Source of the DNA: Oncomelania hupensis
Lineage: Eukaryota; Mollusca; Gastropoda; Littorinimorpha; Pomatiopsidae
DNA length: 64,000 nt
NCBI GenBank assembly: GCA_036898135.1
Contig: CM072513.1
Coordinates: 81,167,463-81,231,462 of the forward strand
Direction: 5' to 3'
This document shows, piece by piece, positions 48,320 through 57,663 of this stretch (position 1 is the first letter of the stretch; each line of letters starts with the position of its first letter). The notes under the pieces are model-generated. The model was not told the DNA's origin and ran no database searches. It was given only the letters and a program-made list of their open reading frames with translations. The position numbers and the translations under genes are program-made.

Positions 48320-51300
48320 ATGTCGGACCCAGTGGCCTTGAGATTGCGTTTCAAGGAACTAGGAGAAGCTTTACACTTAGCAGGGGCAGACCTAATTGCG
48401 TATATCAATGCAGAGGTAGAGAAACAGGAAGCTAAGGCAGAGAGAGCAGCCGAGAGAGAACAGAAGAAACTCGAAGCAGAACAGAGAAAAGCAGAACTAG
48501 AAGCAGAGCAGAAGAAGCTAGCATTAGAAGCAGAGCAGAAGAAGCTAGCATTAGAAGCAGAGCAGAAGAAATTAGAGGCAGAGAGAGAAACGAGGAAATT
48601 AGAGCTAGAAGCAGAACAGAAGAAGGTAGCAGCAGAGAGAGATGCAGAAGTTAGGAGATGGGAGTATGAGCGGGCAGAAAAAGAAAAAGAGAGGGCAGAA
48701 AAAGAAAAAGAAAGACAGCATGAGTTAGAGCTAAGAAGATTGGGATCAGGAGCTTCAAGTTCTTCCTCAACCCCTCCCCACTCAGATCAGCTAGAGGTAG
48801 CATCCAACCCTGTACAAGGAATGTCATTTCCACTGGGAACTTTCAATGAGAGAGAAGAAGGTCTAGATCTCTATCTGACTAGGTTTGAGCGTCTAGCAAC
48901 AGAGTACAAACTAGATCCCACTCATTGGTCTTTTAAGCTTAGTCAAGGGCTTAGAGGAAAGGCTTATGACATCTACAGTAAGCTACCGACTGACAGAGTG
49001 ACTGACTATCACAAAGTAAAAGAGGCACTCCTAACGGGATTCGAACTAACAGGAGAATGCTACCGGCAAAAGTTCCGCACCAATCGGAGAGTGAAAGGAG
49101 AGAGCTATGCGCAGTTCGCGGATCGGTTGTCCACAATGTTGGATAAGTGGATTAGCCAGTCAGCCACGGCTAAGACGTATGATGGACTGACAGAACTGTT
49201 AGTATGGGAACAGCTACGGGAAACCATGACCCCCGAGCTGAGAACATTCTCAGTAGAGCAGGGCGCGGAAAGACTGGAGGATCTGGTCAAGGTCGCAGAT
49301 AGGTACGTGGCCGCACACGGAGAAGCCAAGAGCTTCAGGCGAGACCTAAAGCCTAACGGGAAAGAGGCACAGAAACGAAGCCCTAACCGGGAAGAGCGCA
49401 CCGCGAATAAGCCGAATAACCCCAGACCTGGGCAAAATAAAGGACCCAACACGGAATTCGGGAAAAGAGGTCCCGCAGAACAGAGACGGTATTGTTCGTT
49501 CTGCAACAGAAACAATCACTCCACCGCAGAATGTTTCAAGTTGGCCGCACAACGTAGGGAAGAGCGCGAAAGCCGGCCAGCGCACAGAGTTCTAACTCAA
49601 AGCAGCGGTAACAAGCCACACACAATCGGAGATCACCCATCGGTGACAGACACGGTCAAGGTCAACGGAAAAGAAGCGAACTGTCTGCATGACACAGGTC
49701 TATCTTACGACGCGATAGTTAGCGAATCTCTTGTATCGCGCGCGGACTTGACAGACAAGACAGTCGACTTACAAGGAGCAGACTTGACGAAACCGACGAC
49801 TACTTGCCCAATAGCTTGGATCGAAGTAGAGAGTAGGTACGTCACAGGACGAATCCAAGCAGCTGTTTTACAGAAACCCCTGTATGATCTAGTGCTAGGT
49901 TGTAGGTATGTGTTCTTAGGCACGCCCCCCAAAACTGTAGAGATAGCTGCAGTGCAAACCAGGGCCCAAGCTAAAACCCAACCACCCCAGCCCGAGTTCG
50001 CTCCAAACCCAGGACTCGAAGAGATCAAAACAGCACAGAAAGAAGACACCTCGATAGCGAAGTGCTTCCAGAAGCTACCCAAGGCGCACACCCCCCCGCA
50101 CAAGGGAGACTTCTACATGGAAGAGGGAGTTCTACATCGACAAGGAGATGGAGATCACACCCAACTAGTACTACCAGCCACCCTTCGAGCCCAAGTACTA
50201 GAGTTAGGCCACCGCATGCCACTCAGCGGACACATGGGAATTGGAGCCACAGTGCAGAGAATCAGCGCACACTACTATTGGCCAGGAATCACGGAGGATG
50301 TCAAGCGCTACGTGAAATCTTGCCACCAATGTCAACGATATTCCCCGCGACATCACACCGTACCAGTTACCTTAGGACCATCAGTAGTAGTCGGCGTGCC
50401 ATTCCAGCAAGTCTCAGTAGACATAGTAGGACCACTGCCCATGACCAAGAAGAGGAACAGATTTCTACTCACACTCGTCGACGCATGTACGATGTGGTGC
50501 GAAGCAGTCCCGTTGCCAGCGATCGACACCAAGAAGATTGCAGATGCACTCATCGCCATCTTCACCAGAGTCGGATTCCCGGACAGCATTAGAACGGACA
50601 ACGGATCTCAGTTCACCGGCCGCCTGATGCAAGACGTGTTCGAGTTGATACAAGTTCATCACATTCGCACACCACCATACCACCCAGCCAGCAACGGACA
50701 AGTAGAAAGACTGAACGGAACCCTTCTCACCATACTCAGGAAAGTCGCCGACGACAATCCAGAAGCGTGGGACACCTACGTGAATGCGGCACTGTTCGCA
50801 TACAGAGAAACACCACATGCAGCCACAGGCTACACCCCGTCAACATTGCTATTCGGCAGACCTCTAGCAGGACCACTAGAAGCCCTACGCAGAAGTTGGA
50901 CGGAAGCCAAGATAGACGACACACCAAGAGGTGCCACCAAGTACGTCGCAGACCTGCAGGAAACCCTCAAAGCAACGTGGAAGAAAGCTGGTGAAGCACT
51001 GAAGAAGGCAAGAGCCCGTCAGGCGAAGTACTACAACCGCCACGCGAAGGACAGAGAACTGCAAGTCGGCGATCAAGTGCTACTCTTACTTCCAAGTGGA
51101 ACCAACAAGCTGGACATCGCTTGGAGAGGACCGTACCGGGTGACTGCCAAGAAATCCAAGACAGTCTACCAAGTAGAGGTGAACGGGAGAGCCCGATACC
51201 ACCACATTAATCTCCTCAAGAAGTATACGGACAGACCAGCGACCCCCAGCACTCACAACTTGTTAGCCATCGCCATCGCGGAAGAAGGAGAAAGCATGGA

Positions 51301-52828
51301 GACCAATGCAGTAGAGTATCCCCTGCACTCCAAAGAAACCTACAAAGACGTGATACTCAACGGAGACCTAGCCGCTAAACAGCAACAGCAAGTACTACAG
51401 GTCATTCGACAACATCAGACTGTGCTAACAGACCGACCAGGGAGGACAGACCTCGTCGAAGTAACCTTAACGGTGACCGACCCAACACCCGTCCGCCAGA
51501 AGCTCTACTCGATGCCACTGTCGCAGCAGCGAGCCATCAAGGAAGAGATAGACACCTTACTGGCAGCCGGAATCATCTCAGAGTCTACTTCACCCTACAG
51601 CGCAGGCACGGTATTGTTGCGAAAACCCAACGGAGAGCATCGACTGTGCATCGACTTCAGACTCCTGAATGCCGTAACGAAGTTCCAGCCAGAGCCACTC
51701 CCGGACCAGACCGACCTATTTGCCAAGCTACAGCGAGCGAAGTACTTCTCACGCATCGACCTCAGCAAAGGATACTACCAGATACCAGTACAACCACAAG
51801 TCCGAAAGTACCTAGCGTTTAGCACTATGGAAGGACACTTCGAGTTCAACGTACTTCCATTCGGACTCCACAACGCACCCAGCATCTTCAGCGCCATGAT
51901 GCGAAAACTCCTGGCACCCCTGAGCAGCGAGCACCTACATTCGTTTATGGACGACATCCTCATCGCAACACCTACGTGGGAGGAACATGTCACGCTCCTA
52001 CAACAACTACTCGCCCGCCTCAGAGACACGGGATTGACGGCCAGACCCACCAAATGTCAGATTGGATTCACAGAGCTAGAATTTCTGGGACACACCATCA
52101 GTCAAGGAAGCCTGCGACCGGTAGAAAAGACGGTGAAACGCATACTCGACGCTCCTAGGCCCAAGACAAAGAAGGAAGTGCAGTCGTTTCTAGGACTCTG
52201 CGGCTTCTACCAGAAGTTCATCCCCAACTACAACAGCATCGCCGTACCACTGACAAATGGAACCCGGAAAATCGCCCCGGACAAAGTAGTTTGGACAGCG
52301 GAATGTGAGACAGCCTTCCAAACACTCAAGGACAGAATGACATCGGCGCCAGTACTCCACCTACCCGATTTGACTCAGCCATTCGTTCTTCGCACCGACG
52401 CAAGCGACTTAGGCCTCGGAGCAGTACTGCTACAGCGCGACCCCAAGAATGCAGAGACGCTATTCCCTGTCGCCTACGCCAGCAGAAAATTGAGACCCGC
52501 CGAGACCCACTACGCCACGTCGGAGAAGGAATGCCTTGGACTAGTCTGGGCCATACAGAAGTTTCAACTCTACCTGTATGGGACCCACTTCACAGTTCAG
52601 GTGGACCATCAACCACTATCGTTCCTGGCAGCCTCCAAGTCTTTGAACTCTCGCCTGATGCGATGGGCACTCACCCTTCAGGCATACTCATTCCAAATCG
52701 AGTACATCCCCGGCAAGGAAAACCACGGAGCCGACTACCTCAGTCGCCATCTCGTGGAGGACACAGCAGCTGTCGCCCACCCAACACAACTAAGGGCCAC
52801 AGCACCAGAATTCGTCCCCGTCCAGTAA
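48320..52828 (+). CDS. Gag-Pol polyprotein (Gag, PR, IN, RT, RNase H)
   Basis: 1502 aa from the first ATG (48320) to TAA, with no frameshift or internal stop. Order: charged coiled-coil head with nine-residue EAEQKKLAL-type repeats (about 50-140); Gag core (about 165-340, with TFNEREEGLDLYLTRFE); one zinc knuckle Cys392-x2-Cys395-x4-His400-x4-Cys405; protease with Asp458-Thr-Gly; integrase zinc domain His631, His638, Cys668, Cys671; integrase core Asp701, Asp760, Glu796 (DD35E); GPYRVT-type C-terminal module about 937; reverse transcriptase with Asp1147 (RIDLSKGYYQI) and FMDD (Asp1211, Asp1212); RNase H starting RTDASDLG (Asp1360). All expected catalytic residues seem present, so it may be functional. 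Gag and Pol are in one frame, so the usual frameshift control of their ratio is absent. It needs the flanking LTRs for transcription. Confidence 0.96.
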   Translation: MSDPVALRLRFKELGEALHLAGADLIAYINAEVEKQEAKAERAAEREQKKLEAEQRKAELEAEQKKLALEAEQKKLALEAEQKKLEAERETRKLELEAEQKKVAAERDAEVRRWEYERAEKEKERAEKEKERQHELELRRLGSGASSSSSTPPHSDQLEVASNPVQGMSFPLGTFNEREEGLDLYLTRFERLATEYKLDPTHWSFKLSQGLRGKAYDIYSKLPTDRVTDYHKVKEALLTGFELTGECYRQKFRTNRRVKGESYAQFADRLSTMLDKWISQSATAKTYDGLTELLVWEQLRETMTPELRTFSVEQGAERLEDLVKVADRYVAAHGEAKSFRRDLKPNGKEAQKRSPNREERTANKPNNPRPGQNKGPNTEFGKRGPAEQRRYCSFCNRNNHSTAECFKLAAQRREERESRPAHRVLTQSSGNKPHTIGDHPSVTDTVKVNGKEANCLHDTGLSYDAIVSESLVSRADLTDKTVDLQGADLTKPTTTCPIAWIEVESRYVTGRIQAAVLQKPLYDLVLGCRYVFLGTPPKTVEIAAVQTRAQAKTQPPQPEFAPNPGLEEIKTAQKEDTSIAKCFQKLPKAHTPPHKGDFYMEEGVLHRQGDGDHTQLVLPATLRAQVLELGHRMPLSGHMGIGATVQRISAHYYWPGITEDVKRYVKSCHQCQRYSPRHHTVPVTLGPSVVVGVPFQQVSVDIVGPLPMTKKRNRFLLTLVDACTMWCEAVPLPAIDTKKIADALIAIFTRVGFPDSIRTDNGSQFTGRLMQDVFELIQVHHIRTPPYHPASNGQVERLNGTLLTILRKVADDNPEAWDTYVNAALFAYRETPHAATGYTPSTLLFGRPLAGPLEALRRSWTEAKIDDTPRGATKYVADLQETLKATWKKAGEALKKARARQAKYYNRHAKDRELQVGDQVLLLLPSGTNKLDIAWRGPYRVTAKKSKTVYQVEVNGRARYHHINLLKKYTDRPATPSTHNLLAIAIAEEGESMETNAVEYPLHSKETYKDVILNGDLAAKQQQQVLQVIRQHQTVLTDRPGRTDLVEVTLTVTDPTPVRQKLYSMPLSQQRAIKEEIDTLLAAGIISESTSPYSAGTVLLRKPNGEHRLCIDFRLLNAVTKFQPEPLPDQTDLFAKLQRAKYFSRIDLSKGYYQIPVQPQVRKYLAFSTMEGHFEFNVLPFGLHNAPSIFSAMMRKLLAPLSSEHLHSFMDDILIATPTWEEHVTLLQQLLARLRDTGLTARPTKCQIGFTELEFLGHTISQGSLRPVEKTVKRILDAPRPKTKKEVQSFLGLCGFYQKFIPNYNSIAVPLTNGTRKIAPDKVVWTAECETAFQTLKDRMTSAPVLHLPDLTQPFVLRTDASDLGLGAVLLQRDPKNAETLFPVAYASRKLRPAETHYATSEKECLGLVWAIQKFQLYLYGTHFTVQVDHQPLSFLAASKSLNSRLMRWALTLQAYSFQIEYIPGKENHGADYLSRHLVEDTAAVAHPTQLRATAPEFVPVQ

Positions 52829-52986
52829 AACCCTGTCACTAGTGTCCATAGCTACCTGGCACAGCATTGCAGCTCAGGTAGAGCAACTTAATTAGTTTGT
52901 AAATAGGACCCTAGGATAGTGCAGTGTTAAACTAGGCTCTGTAGTAGAAAAAGGTCGAATCCAGTAGTCATCGCCTTTTTTCAGTT

Positions 52987-52993
52987 GAGGGAG
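52987..52993 (+). promoter_or_regulatory. Short polypurine tract
   Basis: GAGGGAG lies two bases before the 3' LTR, where plus-strand priming would start. It is short for a polypurine tract. Confidence 0.5.
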
Positions 52994-52995
52994 CC

Positions 52996-54549
52996 TGTCA
53001 CGAACTGGCTAGTTTTAACTCTGCTTGTTGACTATTTAGCCATGTGTAGTCTTTGTAACAGTAGAGAAGTTAGACTATAACACAGCAGCAATTAAATTAC
53101 ACAGCAGACCACACACGGCGAGCGAGCCACCCACATCGCAGTGAGTCAGCACTTGAGCTTTGAATCGGACCGTTTTAACCAATCAGAAGCAGGCTCAGTG
53201 GGTAGAGCAGTTTTGACTGTGTCAGGTCTTAGCACAGTTTGAATCAGTCGTGTGTGAGACGAGGTAGAGTCAACATCTCCACAGCTAGAGAAATCTCTAC
53301 ACTCATAGACCAGGAAGCAGGACTTTGAAATCTTAGAATTCTATCAAGCCATCACGGGCCTGAACTTGTCAAACAGGTAAATGAACACCCTTCTGTTTCA
53401 TCGTGATATATTTATATTATTGTTGAAATTATGTTTGTGGAATTTGCTATGCATAAATGTGAATTGTTAATCCGAATTTGCGGGACCACGTGGAAGAGCC
53501 TACCACGAGGCGAAACACGACCGGTTGCGCCGCCATGTTGCATGCCGTACGGAACCACTGTTGTTTAACTTATATGTATGTTTGCAGACCAGTGGCTGTA
53601 CCACTGAATGTTTATATTATTATTAATTTGGTATGTGTATAGTTAGACACGATTGATATTTATGTATGTATAGGAATTTAGAGTGAGATTCCAGTGGAAC
53701 CCGGAAGTAGCAGAATGTTCGTCGCTTATGTATAGAGATGTGGAGCTATCACTGAGGGCTACTTTGGCTTTCAGTGAGACGCTCTGCACAAACCGATTAT
53801 TCAGGGTTGTGCAGAATTTCGTCTCTTATATTACAGACGAGCAGGCGAGCTATCCCGAGCTATCCCGAGCTATCCCGAGCTATCCTGTGTGCCCCACTCC
53901 ACAGAAACGACAAGTTGGTCGAGGAGACTCTACCGCACAAGTCAAAAAGAGCTACCTTGAAAAACACCCTGTCAGACCCCACAGCGTGGCAAGGGAACCC
54001 AACTACACAACGACACAGGTGGACCAGAAGCTACCTCACAGAAGGACTTCGAACACCCCACACATGAGTTAAGTGCATAAGGCGAAGGTGCACTTAAACT
54101 GATCATAACAGGACCACAGTAGTCCAACTCCTCAGAAACTGTAAAACGGACCACAGGAGTCCAAATCTACATGAAATATTATAGCAAAGTGCCCGAGGAA
54201 GAAAAAACAGCTGCCTAGACTATCAGCGATCGAACTATTAGCATTGAAAGAGACTTTTTAAGTTAGATTAGTACTTAGAGAATCTTGTATAGAGTAGAAG
54301 AAATAAATGTGTGATTTTAACTGTTATCAAGTGGCTGGACTACATATGATTCATAGCCGTGTGAAAGCTAGTGTGACAGTATTCTTTTACCATTTTTCTA
54401 TCTATTTCTGTACCCCAACCTTAACACAGAACGAGCTAAACAAATAAATTTATTAAAGTAATTCATAGGGTGACTTACTAGCAGTTCCCACCGAATAAAC
54501 GTGAGGGTCCATAATTCCATTGTGCAGAGCCCATAAACCCCACGTGACA
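52996..54549 (+). repeat. 3' LTR of the Gmr1-like element
   Basis: 1554 bp, same as the 5' LTR (offset 6599) apart from one visible C/T difference at 53629. Followed by the ATCAC duplication. Confidence 0.95.
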
Positions 54550-54837
54550 ATCACCATCATCCAGGCCTATATAAGCCCTAACATATTACTATGACGACAG
54601 CAAAGTCGAGGGTTTCAATGAACATCTACAGGCTGTCCTTGACCAAGTGCCTAAGAGGGACATAGTCATAGTGCAAGGCGACTGGAATGCCAACGTTGGC
54701 CAAGAAGCGCACCACAACTAGGGAGACACGTGTGGACCCCACTGCAACAACGAGACAAATGACAGGGGTCTGAGACTCTCGGAGTTTGTCAGATACAACA
54801 ATTTTATACTGGCTTGGTCTCAACAAAAAATCCAGAC

Positions 54838-55053
54838 CACAGGCGCTTGTATCTGGACAGGCGAGCGGCTGTGCCTGTGACGCGTCTCCCTTTGGTTATC
54901 TATAATACTGATGACCAAAGGGAGACGCGTCACAGGCATAGGCGCTGGACACGCGAGCGCCTAAGTCTCCCTTTGGTTATCAGTATTATAGATAACCAAA
55001 GGGAGATGCGTCACAGGCATAGGCGCTCGCGTGTCCAGATACAAGCACCTGTG
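54838..55053. mobile_element. Compound palindromic element, 216 bp
   Basis: Begins CACAGGCGCTTGTATCTGGA and ends with the inverted TCCAGATACAAGCACCTGTG. Inside are further inverted blocks, GTCTCCCTTTGGTTAT with ATAACCAAAGGGAGA and TCTATAATACTGAT with ATCAGTATTATAGA. It is the same family as 59573-59680. The flanks (ATCCAGAC, GACTAGAC) are only partly alike. It is inserted in the RTE endonuclease remnant. Confidence 0.85.
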
Positions 55054-55616
55054 GACTAGACGATGGGCATGGCACAGTCCCGCGTGGAGCATCACAACCA
55101 GGTTGACTACATCATGGTCAAACACGCTTCAGATCAAGCATCAACATTACCAGGACATGCATTTTGCCAGGAGCAGACATCGGAAGTTACCACGGTCTCG
55201 TGATGATGTCCTTCCGGCTCCACTTGAAGAGAGTAAACACAGCAAAGTGCACCAGACTGAAGTTCGACCTGGACAAACTGCAAGACCCGGAGGTGACAGA
55301 AATATTCCAAGCCACAATTGGAGGGAAATTTTCACCACTGCTCATTTTTGGAGCTGGTGAAGTAGATGTCAACACCATGACCACCACCTTCAAATCAGCT
55401 GTGACAGATGCCGCCACTGAGATCCTTGGCAAGCACCGCCCAAAGAAGAAACTATATATGGATCACACCTGAACTTTTGGACCTGTGTGATAAACGAAGG
55501 GAGATGAAAAAAAAAAAAGAACTCCTCACAGGAAAAGTGTTAAACAGCCCGAGATCTCCACGATCCAAAGCAAGCCTGGTATATGCCTTACAGAAGAGCA
55601 AGAAGTCTTTGATAGA

Positions 55617-57034
55617 TTGGCAGAGTACTGCTCTGACATTTACAACCACACACCAAACGGAGACTCATCAGTTCTCGCATGTTCCCAGAACAGAGAAGAA
55701 CAAGAAATCCTCCCAATTCTCCGAGAAGACGTTGAGGCAGCAGTGCAATCACTGAAGAAGGGAAAGTCAGCGAGAGTGGACAACATACCCGCGGAATTGC
55801 TTCAAGCAGGAGGAGAAGTGATGATTGATGTCCTCACCATTATCTGTAACAAGATCTGGCAGAGTGGGGAGTGGCCTACATCATGGACCCAGTCGCTTGT
55901 CATCACTTTTCCCAAAAAATATAACCTTCAGGAGTGTGAAAATTACCGCACCATCAGTCTCATCAGCCACCCCAGCAAGGTCCTCCTAAAAATAATACTC
56001 AACAGATTGAAACCCCAAGCTGAACAAATCATAGCTGAAGAGCAAGCAGGACTCATGGCAGGGCGAAGTAAGCTTACCACTGAACAGATTTTCAACCTCA
56101 GAATAATCAGCGAGAAATATCTACAGCACCAACAACATCTATATCATGTGTTTGTAGACTTCAAGAAAGCGTTAGACCAAATCTGGCATGCAGCTCTGTG
56201 GGTAACCATGAGAGTGTACAACATCAGCCCTAAAATTATTGAAATAATCAAATGCCTGTACGACAAGGCCACCAGTGCAGTCCTCCACAACAGCGCCATC
56301 TGGAACTCGTTCAGAACAACAATCGGTGTGCGTCAAGGATGCCTACTCTCTCCAACAATCTTCAACATTTCACTAGAGAGGGAGGCCGCGGCAGGGATAG
56401 CTCAGTCGTCAGAGCGCACGACTTGTGTGAGTGCGTCTTGCGCGACGTGGGTTCGAATCCTGACTTAAGCAAACTATTGTGTGATTGCTGGATATTACGG
56501 GCCAGCGCCTTGAGAAGCTGTTTGAGCTTGTAAGTGCGCTATATTAGAGAAATCTCTCTCTGTCTCTAGAGAGAGAGCATTATGTCAGATGCCCTTGCAG
56601 ATCATGAAGGCACTGTCAGCATATGGGGTAGAGCAATCTCCAACGTTCGTTTTGCGGATGACATTGATGGATTGGCTGGAGAGGAACAAGAACTTAAACA
56701 GCTGGTACAGAGGCTTGACACCACCTCCACAGCCTATGGAATGGAAATAAGTGCAGAGAAGACCAAAATGATGACCAACAACACCAATGGTATCAATATG
56801 AACATCAAAGTCCAAAGTCAATCCCTCAACACAGTGCATAGCTTCAAATATTTAGGAGCCATTGTATCAGACAATGGATCCCGACAAGAAGTCCGCTCCA
56901 GGATGGCACAAATAACTGCTGCCCCGACAAGGTATAATCCCATTTGGAAAGACAAGACCATCAGTCTACATTCCAAGGTAAGGCTGCTGCGTTCCCTTGT
57001 AATTTTCATCTTCCTATACGCTTGCGAAACATGA
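55617..57034 (+). pseudogene. RTE reverse transcriptase (interrupted)
   Basis: Open from about 55617 to 56380: KKGKSARVDNIPAELLQAGG, CNKIWQSGEWPTSW, ENYRTISLISHPSKVLLKI, then VFVDFKKALDQIWHAALW (motif A) and GVRQGCLLSPTIFNI (motif B). A SINE insertion (56381-56565) breaks it before NVRFADDIDGLAG (motif C, catalytic ADD). HSFKYLGAIVSDNGSRQEV and LRSLVIFIFLYACET follow, then a stop and frameshifts. One RT motif A change (KALDQ for KAFD) suggests decay. Confidence 0.88.
56381..56565 (+). repeat. tRNA-derived SINE inside the RTE reverse transcriptase
   Basis: Box A-like GATAGCTCAGTCGTCAGAGC and box B GGGTTCGAATCC are followed by a body with GGCCAGCGCCTTGAGAAGCT and GTGCGCTATATTA, then a short CT-rich tail. 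The flanking target duplication is CTAGAGAG (56373-56380 and 56566-56573). Removing it restores the RT frame between FNISLERE and IMSDALADH. Confidence 0.88.
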
Positions 57035-57663
57035 ACCCTCACAGCAGATCTGCAGCGAAGAATACAAAGCATGAAGATGGGGTGCTACAGAAGACTTCTG
57101 GGCATTTCCTGTACCTAGCCCATCACCAACAACGAAGTCCGACAGATCATCACACAAGCCATTGGACAACACGATGACATGCTCACAGTGGTGAAGAAAC
57201 GGAAACTCCGAAGGTATGACCACGTCAGCGGAGCACCAGGCCTTGCATAGACCATCCTGCAAGGCACGGTGCAAGGAGGCAGAAGAAGAGGGAGACAGAA
57301 AAAGAGGTGGGAGGAAAACATTCGAGAAGGGACTGGCTTGACACTGAGCGAAGCCATGAGGATTGCTGAGAACAGAGAAAGATGGAGTACGCTGGTTAAA
57401 CGATCATCTGTGGTGCCCTAACGACCTTCGAGTTACGACATGGGATAGGATGTTCAAGGCGCTGATCAGCAGCTTTTAACTAGCTTTTTAACAGAAGACT
57501 GACCTGACCTAGGCGTTGCACAAATTAAAAGAGCACCAACTTGCTGCAAGCTAGGGCACAATGTGTGACTCCACCAAGACCAGGCAACTATGCCCAAATC
57601 GGTCATAGGCCAACAAATTTATAATGTAATAGCATAACCTGAGAATTTATTTTATTGTATTGT

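Larger units (their letters stand above)
46397..54549 (+). mobile_element. Full-length Gmr1-like Ty3/gypsy LTR retrotransposon, integrase before RT
   Basis: 8153 bp: 5' LTR 46397-47950, primer-binding region about 47958, Gag-Pol 48320-52828, purine-rich tract about 52987, 3' LTR 52996-54549. ATCAC flanks it on both sides (46392-46396 and 54550-54554). The LTRs are equal in length and, compared by eye, differ at one base (C at 47030, T at 53629), so the insertion is very young. Pol order is protease, integrase, reverse transcriptase, RNase H. The integrase core and RT are of Ty3/gypsy type while the order is that of Ty1/copia, as described for Gmr1-like elements. It is inserted in the endonuclease region of an RTE LINE. 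No envelope gene is present. Confidence 0.95.
46028..57445 (+). mobile_element. RTE-type LINE, near full length but dead, copy E
   Basis: The 5' part (46028-46396) has the start of the apurinic-type endonuclease. The 3' part (54550-57445) has the rest of the endonuclease, the reverse transcriptase and the GGATA tail. Joining across the LTR element at the ATCAC duplication restores the order expected in RTE endonucleases. Frameshifts, a palindrome insertion (54838-55053) and a SINE (56381-56565) inactivate it. Confidence 0.88.

Noticed and set aside
46397..54549. Calling the LTR element Ty1/copia because integrase precedes RT
   Set aside because: The HHCC domain, the GPYRVT module after the integrase core and the FMDD-type RT are of Ty3/gypsy character.
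46397..54549. Calling it an endogenous retrovirus
   Set aside because: No envelope-like frame lies between Pol (ends 52828) and the 3' LTR (starts 52996).
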